Positions 53,423 to 63,883 of a stretch of 64,000 bases of DNA are shown in pieces. This DNA comes from Pseudomonas sp. R28(2017) (lineage in GTDB: Bacteria > Pseudomonadota > Gammaproteobacteria > Pseudomonadales > Pseudomonadaceae): NCBI RefSeq assembly GCF_002112505.1, contig NZ_NEHW01000008.1, positions 186,001 through 250,000 of the forward strand. The letters are read 5' to 3'. A model generated the notes under the pieces. The model was not told the DNA's origin and made no database searches. It saw only the letters and a list, made by a program, of their open reading frames with translations. The translations under genes were made by a program, and so were the position numbers. Each line of letters starts with the position of its first letter. The first letter of the stretch is position 1.

Positions 53423-55861
53423 TCAGGCCGGTTTGGCCTGGGCAATCACCTCTTCCAGGCGGTCCTTTTCCGCCTTCTCGATCTCTTCCTCGCTGATCAT
53501 CTCGGCGATCTCGCGCAGACGCTCGACCACGCGGGCATTGACGCTGCCTTCGGTGAACACGCCTTCGTCGTTGAGCTCGCCAGCATCCTGGCCCACCAGC
53601 AGGCTCAGCGCCTCGTCCGCCTGGCTCACGGCATAGACGTGGAACATGCCGTTCTCCACCGCCTGCAGCACGCGCTCGTCGAGCATCAGCGTGGCGACGT
53701 TGGCGCGCGGGATGATCACCCCCTGCTCGCCGGTCAGGCCACGTGCCTCGCAGAGGCGGAAGAAGCCTTCGATCTTCTCGTTGACCCCACCCACCGCCTG
53801 CACTTCACCGAACTGGTTGATCGAGCCGGTGATGGCGAAGCACTGCTTGAGCGGCGTGCGCGACAAGGCCGAGATCAGCGTGCAGGCTTCGCCCAGCGAG
53901 GCGCTGTCGCCATCGACATAGCCGTAGGACTGCTCCAGGGCAATGCTCGCGGAAATCGCCAGGGGGAATTCCTGGGCATAGCGGCTGCCCAGGTACCCGG
54001 TGAGGATCATCACCCCCTTGGAGTGGATCGGCTGGCCGAGGTTGACCTCACGCTCGATGTCGACAATGCCGCTGCCGCCGGGGTAGACGGTGGCGGAAAT
54101 CCGCGCCGGCATGCCGAACGCCGAGTCGCCGACCTCCAGCACGGTCAGGCCGTTGCACTTGCCGATGGCCGCGCCTTCGCTGTCGATCAGGATGATGCCG
54201 GCGAGCATGTCGTCGAGCACCCGCTGCGAGACACGCCCGGTGCGGGTGGCCTTGGCCTTGAGCGCACGTTCGATGTGCCCGGCGTCGGTCATCTCGTCAC
54301 TGGCCAGCTGGCGGATGAAATCTGCCTCGCTGACCAGCTGGAACAGGTCGCCGATGCGGGCCGACAGGCGCGACTGGTTTTCCGCCAGGCGTGCGCTGTA
54401 GGTGGCCAGGCGCGCCACCGCATCACTGGTCAGCGGTGCCATGCCTTCCTCGTTGGTGCGGGTGCGCAGCAGCTGGGCGAACTGCTCGAGGTTCTCGTCG
54501 ACCATCGGCATGTCTTCGTCGAAGTCGACCAGCACGCGGAACATCTCCTGGAAGTCCGGGTCGTGGTCCTGCAGCGCGTAGTACAGCTGGCGCGAACCGA
54601 TGATCACCAGCTTGATGTTCAGCGGGATCATCTGTGGCGTCAGGCTGACCGTGGCGACACGGCCCAGCTCGCCCAGTGGCGATTCCATCTTCAGCTTGCG
54701 CGACTGCAGGGCGCGCTTGAGGGCATCCCAGACGAACGGCTCGCCCAGCATCTTCTCGGCTTCGAGAATCAGGAAACCGCCATTGGCACGGTGCAACGCG
54801 CCCGGGCGCAACTGCCGGTAAGAGGTGTACAGCGCCCCCTGGTCGGTGCTGTATTCGATGCGACCGAACAGGTTGTCGTAGGTCGGGTGCGGCTCGAACA
54901 CCACCGGCGCGCCACCATCGGCATGGTGGCCGACCACCAGGCTCGGCGCGTACTGCTCTTCGAGCAGCTTGCGGGCAGCAGCGTCGGTCTTGCTGTCGTC
55001 GACCAACTGCTCGACCACGGTACGCAGCAGGTTCAGCTGCACGGACTGCAGGTAGGCACAGACGGCCGCGTTCTCGGCGTACTTTTCCGACAGTGGCGCC
55101 AGCAGCGGCTGCAGGGCCAGGGTGATGGTTTCTTCGTTGAGCTGGCGCAACTGGTTGTTCGATTCGCGCTTCCATTGCGGCAGGCTGGCCAATTCCTCGT
55201 TCAGGCGCTCCTCGAGCAGGGCGATGTCCTCGTGGAACTGCTCGCGGACCTCTTCGGGCAACTGGGCGAATTCGGCTTCATCCAGCGCCTTGCCATCGGC
55301 CATCGGGGTGAAGGCGACGTTGCTGGCATCGCGGTACAGGGCCACGTCCTTTTCCAGCGAGGCGCGCTCGATCACATCCAGCGCACGGTCGTAACGCTGG
55401 TTGAAGGCGCGGTCGATGGCGCCCTTCTTCTGCTGGTACGACGGGTGCTCGAACACCGCCGGGAAGGTTGCCAGCAGGTTGTCGATCAACCCACCCATGT
55501 CGCTGATGAACTCGGCCGCGCTGCCAGAAGGCAGCTCCAGTGCACGTGGCTCGCGGGTGTCGTCGAAATGGTTGACGTAGAGCCAGTCAGCCGGGGTCTG
55601 CTGGCGCTTGCCCTCGGCCTTGAGGTAGCGCTTGACGAACGAGAAGCGGCCGGTGCCAGGCTCGCCCATCACATACACGTTGTAACCGGGGCGCGGCATG
55701 GCCACGCCGAACTGCAGGGCCTCGACAGCACGTTCCTGGCCCAGGACTCCGCGAAACGGCTCCAGATCGTCGGTATTGGTAAAGGCAAACTGCTCGGGGG
55801 AGAAACGCCGGGTCAGGGCTTCAGGCGCGAGACGCAGGCGCGCAGCGACAGGATCGGGCAT
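53423..55861 (-). CDS. Lon-like ATP-dependent protease
   Basis: This 812-residue protein is an AAA+ protease of the LonB/S16 type, distinct from classical Lon. P-loop-like region GEPGTGRFSFVKRYL is at about 66-80. The protease domain has catalytic Ser653 (GDSAS) and Lys696 (GGVNEKIEG), with the 43-residue spacing seen in Lon. It lacks the N-terminal LON substrate domain and has a helical insertion in the ATPase part. The first P-loop residue pattern GTGR departs from GxxGxGK. Substrates are unknown. ATG 55861 follows AAGGAAA on the minus strand. Confidence 0.88.
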   Translation of the reverse strand: MPDPVAARLRLAPEALTRRFSPEQFAFTNTDDLEPFRGVLGQERAVEALQFGVAMPRPGYNVYVMGEPGTGRFSFVKRYLKAEGKRQQTPADWLYVNHFDDTREPRALELPSGSAAEFISDMGGLIDNLLATFPAVFEHPSYQQKKGAIDRAFNQRYDRALDVIERASLEKDVALYRDASNVAFTPMADGKALDEAEFAQLPEEVREQFHEDIALLEERLNEELASLPQWKRESNNQLRQLNEETITLALQPLLAPLSEKYAENAAVCAYLQSVQLNLLRTVVEQLVDDSKTDAAARKLLEEQYAPSLVVGHHADGGAPVVFEPHPTYDNLFGRIEYSTDQGALYTSYRQLRPGALHRANGGFLILEAEKMLGEPFVWDALKRALQSRKLKMESPLGELGRVATVSLTPQMIPLNIKLVIIGSRQLYYALQDHDPDFQEMFRVLVDFDEDMPMVDENLEQFAQLLRTRTNEEGMAPLTSDAVARLATYSARLAENQSRLSARIGDLFQLVSEADFIRQLASDEMTDAGHIERALKAKATRTGRVSQRVLDDMLAGIILIDSEGAAIGKCNGLTVLEVGDSAFGMPARISATVYPGGSGIVDIEREVNLGQPIHSKGVMILTGYLGSRYAQEFPLAISASIALEQSYGYVDGDSASLGEACTLISALSRTPLKQCFAITGSINQFGEVQAVGGVNEKIEGFFRLCEARGLTGEQGVIIPRANVATLMLDERVLQAVENGMFHVYAVSQADEALSLLVGQDAGELNDEGVFTEGSVNARVVERLREIAEMISEEEIEKAEKDRLEEVIAQAKPA

Positions 55862-56115
55862 TGGGTTTCCTTACTTCGGCGGGGCAGATACGCAGCATTC
55901 TGGCGCTGCCCGCGCGCGCCTTGCAAGGCTCCACGGGACTTTATGTCGCAGCGGCGATGCTGTCATGGACAAGCAAATTTTTCGCAATCAACAACGCAAC
56001 CTTTAGATCATGCCTAAACTCCAAGCTGCGCGGGTGGGTGAAATGCTTTCCCGACCTGGCAACCGCGTTGCCAGACAACCCTGACCCTTGGTTAAGACAA
56101 ATAGAGAACAAAGCT

Positions 56116-56604
56116 ATGAAACGGATTCTTCTGGGTACTCTGTTCACCGTGGTCTCCATCAACGCCATGGCCGAAGCGCCAGGTGGCCCGAACTGCGGCT
56201 GGGGCAACCTGCTGTTCGAAGGCCAGCGCGGCACCCCGGCTCACTTCCTGGCCTCCACCACCAACGGCACCTCCGGCAACGCCACCTTCGGCATGACCTC
56301 CGGTACCAACGGCTGCTCCACCAAGGCTTCGCTGACCTATGGCGGCAAATCCTGGTTCGCCATGAATGGCATGATGAACGAGCTGTCCGAAGACATGGCC
56401 ATGGGCCAGGGCGAAGCCCTGACCACCTACGCCGTGGTCCTGGGCGTCGCTCCGGAAGATCGCGGCTACTTTGCCTCGGTCACCCACCAGCACTTCAACC
56501 AGATCTTCAGCAGCGCCGACGTGACTGCCGAAACTGTCCACAGCAACACCCTGGCCGTTCTGAAGAGCGACCCACGCCTGGCCAAATACGCCACCGAGGC
56601 CTGA
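56116..56604 (+). CDS. DUF3015 family exported protein
   Basis: The 162-residue protein has a signal peptide (MKRILLGTLFTVVSINAMA) followed by PGGPNCGWGNLLFEGQRGTP, the DUF3015 opening. It has a pair of cysteines and ends SDPRLAKYATEA. The family is periplasmic or outer-membrane-linked with no known role. It is followed by a strong hairpin and then the DUF4105 gene on the same strand. Confidence 0.88.
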   Translation: MKRILLGTLFTVVSINAMAEAPGGPNCGWGNLLFEGQRGTPAHFLASTTNGTSGNATFGMTSGTNGCSTKASLTYGGKSWFAMNGMMNELSEDMAMGQGEALTTYAVVLGVAPEDRGYFASVTHQHFNQIFSSADVTAETVHSNTLAVLKSDPRLAKYATEA

Positions 56605-56615
56605 GTGCAGCTGCT

Positions 56616-56638
56616 CCCGCCCCGGCCTCCGGGGCGGG
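56616..56638 (+). terminator. strong hairpin after the DUF3015 gene
   Basis: cccgccccgg pairs with ccggggcggg around cct and is followed by tttcgcctttttt, consistent with an intrinsic terminator. Confidence 0.8.
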
Positions 56639-56679
56639 TTTCGCCTTTTTTCGGCATCGTCTAGAAGTAGTTGCCCGAT

Positions 56680-58533
56680 ATGCTTAAACGCTTCGCTGCC
56701 CTGGCGCTGTGTGCCTGCGCCCCCGCTCATGCCATGCCCGTGCTGGACCAAGGCCGTATCCAGCAACTGGCCAACACCCCTTACTGGATTGCCCTGGGCC
56801 ACTATGAAACCGCCAAGCTCGGTGGCTGGCGCAGCTATGTGGACGATGACGCCTTTTTCCTTGCCGAGGACGGCGCGCACCACCCGGACCAGGAACTCAA
56901 GGCCACGGTCGAAGCGCTGTACGCCCCGGCCAGCCTGGGTGACAAGCACGCCCAGTGCGTCTTCCCCGCACGCACCCGCTGGCTGCGTGAACAGCTCGAC
57001 CTGCAAGGCCTGCCGCAACCGGACTGCCAGGAATTCAAGACCTGGTACCAGTCGATCGACCCGCACAGCGCGGCGCTGATCTTCCCGGCCGCCTACCTGA
57101 ACAGCCCATCGTCGATGTTCGGCCATACCCTGCTGCGCATCGACCAGTCCAACACCCGCAGCGACGACACCACGCTGCTGAGCTACGCGATCAACTTCGG
57201 CGCCTATATCGAAGGCAGCGACAACAGCATCCTGTATGCCTGGAAGGGCCTGATGGGCGGCTATCCGGGCCTGTTCGCGCTGATGCCCTACCAGGAAAAG
57301 CTCTCCGAATACCGCAGCCTTGAGAACCGCGACCTGTGGGAGTACCAGCTGGACCTGACGCCGGAAGAAACCGGGCGCATGGTCGAGCACGTCTGGGAAC
57401 TGAAGCAGATCCAGTTCGATTACTTCTTCTTCGACGAAAACTGCTCCTACCGCCTGCTGGAGTTGCTGCAGGTGGCCCGGCCGAGCCTGGACCTGACCTC
57501 GCAGTTCCCGCTTACCGCCATTCCCACCGACACGGTGAAGGCGGTGAAGCAGTCGGGCCTGGTCGCCAGCGAAACCTACCGCCCCTCACGCGAACGCGAA
57601 CTGCTGGCCCGCGCCGAGCCGCTGGACCATGACGAGAAGCGCCAGGTGCTGGCCGTCAGTGCCGATACCGCGCAATTGCAAAGCCCCGAATTCAAAGCCC
57701 TGCCCCGCGAGCGCCAGGCGCTGGTGCAGGATGCCGCCTACCGCCTGGAGCGCTACCGGGCCAATGGCCAGGAACGTGACCCCGCGCAGGCCAGGCGCAG
57801 CTTCGAGCTGCTGCGGGCGATCAACGGCAACCCGCCGCCACCCTTGCAGATCGAGCGCCCCGGCCTGCCCGAGGACGGCCACGACTCGCGGACCTGGCAG
57901 CTGGGGGTCGGCACCCGCGAGGACCGCGCCTACGCCGAGTACGGCCTGCGCATGGCCTACCACGACCTCAACGACAATGCCTATGGCTTCCCGCTGGGGG
58001 CACAGATCGAGATCCTGCAGCTCAAGGTGCGCCAGTACGAAGGCAACGACTGGCAGGTGCAACGCCTGGACCTGGCCACCATCCGTTCGCTGACGCCGCG
58101 CAACGAGCTGCTCAAGCCTTGGTCCTGGCAGGTGGCAGGTGGCCTGGAGCGGGTGCCGGGCAAGCATGACGACGAGGTGCTGGTGAGCCATGTGAATGGC
58201 GGTGCCGGTGGTACCTGGCAACTGGCAGATGGCTTGCTGGGCTTCGCCCTGGGCACGGTGCGGGTCGAGCACCACAACGACTTCGCCCAGTTCATCGCCC
58301 CGGCGACGGGGTTCAATGGCGGGCTGCTGTGGCGCAACGGCCTGGGCAACATGACCCTGGAGGCCAAGGGCGATTACTTCACCAATGGCGAGGTGCGGCG
58401 CAGCGTGAGCCTGAACCAGCAGTGGGAGATCAGCCAGAACCTCGGGGTGAGGTTGAGTGCTTCGCGTGAGTTCAGCCACCTGGCGACGGCGCAGAACGAG
58501 GTGATGCTGGAGCTGAAGTGGTATCACTATTGA
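56680..58533 (+). CDS. DUF4105 family exported protein
   Basis: The 617-residue protein has a signal peptide (MLKRFAALALCACAPAHA) and the DUF4105 core (about 130-300: FPAAYLNSPSSMFGHTLLRI, YSKGLMGGYPG-like AWKGLMGGYPGLFALMPYQE, DYFFFDENCSYRLLELLQVA). The His in MFGHTLLR and Cys in DENCSY suggest a papain-like hydrolase fold known from NlpC/P60-related families. The C-terminal part (about 410-617) is rich in beta strands and ends in LKWYHY, like an outer-membrane barrel. ATG 56680 was preferred over a TTG three codons earlier. Confidence 0.82.
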   Translation: MLKRFAALALCACAPAHAMPVLDQGRIQQLANTPYWIALGHYETAKLGGWRSYVDDDAFFLAEDGAHHPDQELKATVEALYAPASLGDKHAQCVFPARTRWLREQLDLQGLPQPDCQEFKTWYQSIDPHSAALIFPAAYLNSPSSMFGHTLLRIDQSNTRSDDTTLLSYAINFGAYIEGSDNSILYAWKGLMGGYPGLFALMPYQEKLSEYRSLENRDLWEYQLDLTPEETGRMVEHVWELKQIQFDYFFFDENCSYRLLELLQVARPSLDLTSQFPLTAIPTDTVKAVKQSGLVASETYRPSRERELLARAEPLDHDEKRQVLAVSADTAQLQSPEFKALPRERQALVQDAAYRLERYRANGQERDPAQARRSFELLRAINGNPPPPLQIERPGLPEDGHDSRTWQLGVGTREDRAYAEYGLRMAYHDLNDNAYGFPLGAQIEILQLKVRQYEGNDWQVQRLDLATIRSLTPRNELLKPWSWQVAGGLERVPGKHDDEVLVSHVNGGAGGTWQLADGLLGFALGTVRVEHHNDFAQFIAPATGFNGGLLWRNGLGNMTLEAKGDYFTNGEVRRSVSLNQQWEISQNLGVRLSASREFSHLATAQNEVMLELKWYHY

Positions 58534-58627
58534 TTGTGAACCAACCGACTCTTTGACACTGTTTTGACAGCTCCCCGACAAATCGCCACCTAGACTTTCC
58601 GGTATCTCCCCAAAGGTCCAGGTGGTC

Positions 58628-58984
58628 ATGTCGCGGTACGGGTTCGGCTTGTGCATTGCGTTGTTGCTGGCGGGTTGCGAAACCACCCACGATCAGATGG
58701 TCAACCACGGTTATCCCCCCGCCTACGCCGACGGCTACCAGGCCGGTTGCAGCAGCGGCCGCCAGGCGGCCGGGCTGATGGTTGGCAATTTCCAGAAAGA
58801 CGTGCCGCGTTACCTGCACGATCGCCAGTACGAGACCGGCTGGGATGATGGCTTCCGCCAGTGCCACGCGATGCAGAACAGCGAGGAGCAGCGCCAGTAC
58901 CATGAGCGCTTCTGGGACGAGCGTGATCGCGAATGGCAGCAGGAGAAAGACCAGGGTGCCGCACGTGCCTACCGCCGCAATTAG
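58628..58984 (+). CDS. small putative lipoprotein
   Basis: The 118-residue protein has a lipobox LLLAGC at residues about 12-17 (MSRYGFGLCIALLLAGCETT). The mature part is rich in Gln, Glu and Arg, with YADGYQAGCSSGRQAAGL and WDDGFRQCHAMQ resembling tandem DGYxAGC-like repeats. AGGTGG precedes ATG 58628. No function is known. Confidence 0.72.
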   Translation: MSRYGFGLCIALLLAGCETTHDQMVNHGYPPAYADGYQAGCSSGRQAAGLMVGNFQKDVPRYLHDRQYETGWDDGFRQCHAMQNSEEQRQYHERFWDERDREWQQEKDQGAARAYRRN

Positions 58985-59052
58985 GTCGCAAACGGGCATC
59001 CATTGAAACTGCTGGCCTGTCATGCTGGTCTCCAGCACAAGGAGGCCCTTGC

Positions 59053-59550
59053 ATGAGCCGAGCATTCGTCAACGAAGACCAGGCCGCCGCCCAAGCCGAT
59101 CAGCCGGTGGAGCGGCGCGTCAGCGACCAGCCCAACTACGTCACCGCCAGCGGCCTGCGCCAGCTGCAACAGCGCGTGAGCGAACTGAATGCCTTGCGCA
59201 GCGAGTTGCAGGCCCAGGGCGAGCGCGGCGACAAGCAGCGCCTGGCCGATACCGAGCGGGACCTGCGTTATTTCAGCGCGCGGGTGCAGAGTGCGCAGGT
59301 GGTACCGGCGGCGACATCGCGTAGCAAGGTGCAGATCGGTAGCCGGGTACGGTTCGTCGATGAGCAGGACCAGGAGCATGTGGTGCAGCTGGTGGGCGAG
59401 GATGAGGCGGACGCCGGGCGTGGGATGATCAACTGGGGCTCGCCGCTGGGGCGGGCATTGCTCGGGGCCGGGCCTGGGGATGAAGTGCTGTGGCGGCGGC
59501 CGGCAGGGGATCAGACGATCGAGGTGGTCGAGATCGGCGGTGGGGTGTAG
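59053..59550 (+). CDS. GreA/GreB-like elongation factor domain protein
   Basis: The 165-residue protein has a helical N-terminal part (NYVTASGLRQLQQRVSELNA, about 28-90) and a C-terminal FKBP-like GreA/GreB domain (about 95-160: KVQIGSRVRFVDEQDQEHVV, INWGSPLGRALLGAGPGDEV). It is a divergent Gre-type factor; the coiled coil lacks an obvious acidic tip, so it may modulate RNA polymerase rather than cleave transcripts. AAGGAGG precedes ATG 59053. Confidence 0.8.
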   Translation: MSRAFVNEDQAAAQADQPVERRVSDQPNYVTASGLRQLQQRVSELNALRSELQAQGERGDKQRLADTERDLRYFSARVQSAQVVPAATSRSKVQIGSRVRFVDEQDQEHVVQLVGEDEADAGRGMINWGSPLGRALLGAGPGDEVLWRRPAGDQTIEVVEIGGGV

Positions 59551-59574
59551 GGGGCCGCAAAACGGCCCCCTACA
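59546..59574. terminator. bidirectional hairpin between the Gre-like gene and gdhA
   Basis: tgtagggggccg pairs with cggccccctaca around caaaa. The Gre-like stop codon lies within the left arm, and gdhA ends 9 bp after the right arm. Confidence 0.65.
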
Positions 59575-59582
59575 GTGTCGGA

Positions 59583-60932
<1,350 letters not shown>

Positions 60933-61069
60933 CTCACCAAGAGGATTGGACTTATTGGTTTTTTCCGAAATGTACCAAGAAGCAATCGCACCGGAATAGG
61001 GCGAAATGTCGTTTTTATGAAATTATTTGGTGCGTTTTATATAAATGTATACAAAATCACCCTCGGCGC

Positions 61070-61160
61070 GGCCTGCTTCGCGGGCATGCCCGCCCCCACA
61101 GGATCCTAGTAACTTCAAAGGCAGCGCTGTACTTGTGGGAGCGGGCTCGCCCGCGAATGA
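61070..61160. repeat. inverted REP pair
   Basis: Two facing REP copies (cttcgcgggcatgcccgccc and its partner gagcgggctcgcccgcgaat) lie upstream of gdhA and after ettA. Confidence 0.8.
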
Positions 61161-61190
61161 AGCCAACCTCACTTTCCAGCCAGGCACAAA

Positions 61191-61214
61191 AATGGGGCCA
61201 CTGAGGGCCCCATT
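61191..61214 (-). terminator. intrinsic terminator of ettA
   Basis: aatggggcc pairs with ggccccatt around actgag. On the minus strand it is followed by TTTTTG, placing it just after the ettA stop. Confidence 0.85.
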
Positions 61215-61235
61215 CTTGTGCATCAGAAGACCGGC

Positions 61236-62903
61236 TTACTGGGCCAGCTTCTTGTGCCGTACACGGTGCGGCTGGGCAGCAGCGTCGCCCAGGCGCTTCT
61301 TGCGGTCGGCTTCGTACTCGGTGTAGTTGCCCTCGAAGAACACCACGTTCGAGTCGTCTTCGTACGCCAGGATGTGAGTGGCCACACGGTCCAGGAACCA
61401 ACGGTCGTGGGAAATCACGATGGCGGCGCCCGGGAAGTCCAGCAGGGCTTCTTCCAGGGAACGCAGGGTTTCGACGTCGAGGTCGTTGGACGGTTCGTCG
61501 AGCAGCAGGACGTTACCGCCCTCCTTCAGGGTCAGGGCCAGGTGCAGGCGGCCACGCTCACCACCGGACAGGTCCTTGACGAACTTCTGCTGGTCGCCGC
61601 CCTTGAAGTTGAAGCGGCCGACGTAGGTACGCGACGGGATCTCGTAGTTACCGATGCGGATCTGGTCGGAACCGTCGGAGATCTGCTGGAACACGGTCTT
61701 GGAACCGTCGAGGTCTTCACGGCTCTGGTCCACGCAGGCCAGCTGCACGGTTTCGCCGATCTCGATGCTGCCCGAGTCCGGTTGTTCCTTGCCCATCAGC
61801 ATGCGGAACAGGGTCGACTTACCGGCACCGTTACCACCGATCACGCCGACGATGGCACCCTTCGGCATGGCGAACGACAGGTTGTCGATCAGCACGCGGT
61901 CGCCATAGCCCTTGGTGACGTTCTTGAACTCGATGACCTTGTCGCCCAGGCGCGGACCGGCCGGGATGTAGATCTCGTTGGTTTCGCTGCGCTTCTGGAA
62001 TTCCTGCGACTGCATTTCTTCGAAACGCTGCAGACGGGCCTTGGACTTGGACTGGCGGGCCTTGGCGCCTTTGCGCACCCACTCCAGTTCCTCTTTCATG
62101 GCCTTCTCATGGGCGCTCTGCTGCTTGGATTCCTGCGCCAGGCGCTCCGACTTGGCTTCCAGCCAGCCCGAGTAGTTGCCTTCGTACGGGATGCCAGCGC
62201 CGCGGTCCAGTTCGAGGATCCAGCCAGCGACATTGTCGAGGAAGTAACGGTCGTGGGTGATCGCTACCACGGTGCCCGGGAAGTCGTGCAGGAAGCGCTC
62301 CAGCCAGGCAACCGAGTCGGCATCCAGGTGGTTGGTCGGTTCGTCGAGCAGCAGCATGTCGGGGGCCGACAGCAGCAGGCGGCACAGGGCCACACGGCGC
62401 TTCTCACCACCGGACAGGTGTTCGATGCGGGCATCCCAGGCCGGCAGGCGCAGGGCGTCGGCGGCTACGTCCAGCTGACGCTCCAGGTTGTGGCCGTCGG
62501 CGGCCTGCAGAATGGCTTCGAGCTTGGCCTGTTCGGCGGCCAGCTTGTCGAAGTCGGCATCCGGCTCGGCGTAGGCGGCGTAGACCTCGTCCAGGCGAGC
62601 CTGGGCGTCCTTGATCACGCTGACCGCTTCCTCGACCACTTCACGCACGGACTTGTTAGGGTCCAGTTGTGGTTCCTGCGGCAGGTAACCCACGTTGATG
62701 TCGGGCATCGGACGGGCTTCGCCGTCGAATTCCTTGTCGACGCCCGCCATGATCCGCAGCAGGGTCGATTTACCGGCGCCGTTCAGGCCGAGCACGCCGA
62801 TCTTGGCGCCAGGGAAGAACGACAGGGAAATATTCTTGAGAATTTCCCGCTTCGGCGGCACGACCTTGCTCAGCCGATGCATGGTGTAGACGTATTGAGC
62901 CAA
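61236..62903 (-). CDS. ettA: energy-dependent translational throttle protein EttA
   Basis: The 555-residue ABC-F protein binds the ribosomal E site and couples translation to the ATP/ADP ratio. Two ATPase domains are present: Walker A GLNGAGKST (about 39-47) and GGNGAGKST (about 356-364), two LSGGE-type signatures, and Walker B LLLDEPTNHLD and LLLDEPSNDLD. The family N-terminus MAQYVYTMHRLSKV requires a TTG start at 62903; no ATG is at this position. Further in-frame TTG at 62909 adds two residues and is less likely. Confidence 0.95.
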   Translation of the reverse strand: MAQYVYTMHRLSKVVPPKREILKNISLSFFPGAKIGVLGLNGAGKSTLLRIMAGVDKEFDGEARPMPDINVGYLPQEPQLDPNKSVREVVEEAVSVIKDAQARLDEVYAAYAEPDADFDKLAAEQAKLEAILQAADGHNLERQLDVAADALRLPAWDARIEHLSGGEKRRVALCRLLLSAPDMLLLDEPTNHLDADSVAWLERFLHDFPGTVVAITHDRYFLDNVAGWILELDRGAGIPYEGNYSGWLEAKSERLAQESKQQSAHEKAMKEELEWVRKGAKARQSKSKARLQRFEEMQSQEFQKRSETNEIYIPAGPRLGDKVIEFKNVTKGYGDRVLIDNLSFAMPKGAIVGVIGGNGAGKSTLFRMLMGKEQPDSGSIEIGETVQLACVDQSREDLDGSKTVFQQISDGSDQIRIGNYEIPSRTYVGRFNFKGGDQQKFVKDLSGGERGRLHLALTLKEGGNVLLLDEPSNDLDVETLRSLEEALLDFPGAAIVISHDRWFLDRVATHILAYEDDSNVVFFEGNYTEYEADRKKRLGDAAAQPHRVRHKKLAQ

Positions 62904-63089
62904 AACCAAGCCCTCTAATCAGATAGGTAAAGACATCGACGATCGCCCCGGCGGTATGGCCAGGGGGATGTGTTTACGGGGTGTATTGAACAAAGTCGAC
63001 CATTCTACGCCAACGCGCGGCGTTGCACAGGGTGGTCGGATGGCGGGGTGGGATCGTTGTGATCCTGGGAGGCTTTTGTTGCCTGTGAC

Positions 63090-63185
63090 GGCCTCTTCGC
63101 GGGCAAGCCCGCTCCCACAGGGATAACACCACATTCAAGGCTGTGGAGATTCCTGTGGGAGCGGGCTTGCCTGCGAAAGGGCCGG
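63090..63185. repeat. inverted REP pair
   Basis: Two facing REP copies with a ~30-bp spacer lie in the ~300-bp gap between ettA and the next gene. The remainder of the gap shows nothing else clear. Confidence 0.85.
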
Positions 63186-63203
63186 TAAAGCGGCCGAGAT
63201 GGC

Positions 63204-63650
63204 TCAGACGTGGCGCTGTTTGCCAGCCTTGCCCCGCGGCAACCGGCAACGGTCGCTCTGCTCGGCCAGGCGCGCAGCATAAGCGGCCTTGACGCTGAAA
63301 CCACCACTGCGGGCCGGTTGCTCGTCAACCTTGGCAGGCTGGGCAGGCTTGGCTGCGGCAGGCGTGCTCACGACCTTGCCAGCAGACTTGGCGGCAACGG
63401 TGGCCGGCGCTGCGTCTACCACAGGCGCTGCCGCCTTGGCGGTCTTGCGCAGTTCAGCCAGCGATGGCGTCTTGTTTTTCGACGCTGCGGCCGCGTCTGG
63501 TTTGACCAGCGAACGCTGGCACGATTTGCAGGATACGTCCGCGGTCACGGCAGTGCTGACAAGGGTCTGACTGCTGCGCCCACAGGCGGAATCGAGGCCA
63601 TTGGTGGAAAAGTGAGTAACCAAAACCGAACATCTCCGATGCGTTGTCAT
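63204..63650 (-). CDS. small cysteine-containing protein of unknown function
   Basis: The 148-residue frame starts MTTHRRCSVLVTHFSTNGLD and carries Cys pairs (DSACGRS and VSCKSCQRS) that could bind zinc. The second half is Ala/Lys/Pro-rich low complexity (KTAKAAAPVVDAAPATVAAK) and ends RCRLPRGKAGKQRHV. I cannot assign a function. ATG 63650 was chosen over 63665 since MTTHRR is the more plausible start. Confidence 0.55.
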   Translation of the reverse strand: MTTHRRCSVLVTHFSTNGLDSACGRSSQTLVSTAVTADVSCKSCQRSLVKPDAAAASKNKTPSLAELRKTAKAAAPVVDAAPATVAAKSAGKVVSTPAAAKPAQPAKVDEQPARSGGFSVKAAYAARLAEQSDRCRLPRGKAGKQRHV

Positions 63651-63883
63651 TGAAGCGGGCGGCATTCTCGCACAGGATGCAAGGTCTTGCCGAACGGGCC
63701 GGCATCACCACGACCACTGGCGCCGGACAATCGGGCTGGCACATTGCCATAATCACAGGCATGCTAGCCCGTTCGGATGCACGGCTTTATAGTGCGCGGC
63801 CGCGGTCCAGGCCTGTGCAGATACCGGCACACACCGTGCATATTTCCTCCCTGCCATCGCCAGCCCAATCGCAGGACCAACGC

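Noticed and set aside
53639..56017. A 792-codon open frame antisense to the Lon-like gene
   Set aside because: It is a GC-driven shadow frame; the minus strand has a full AAA+ protease with catalytic residues.
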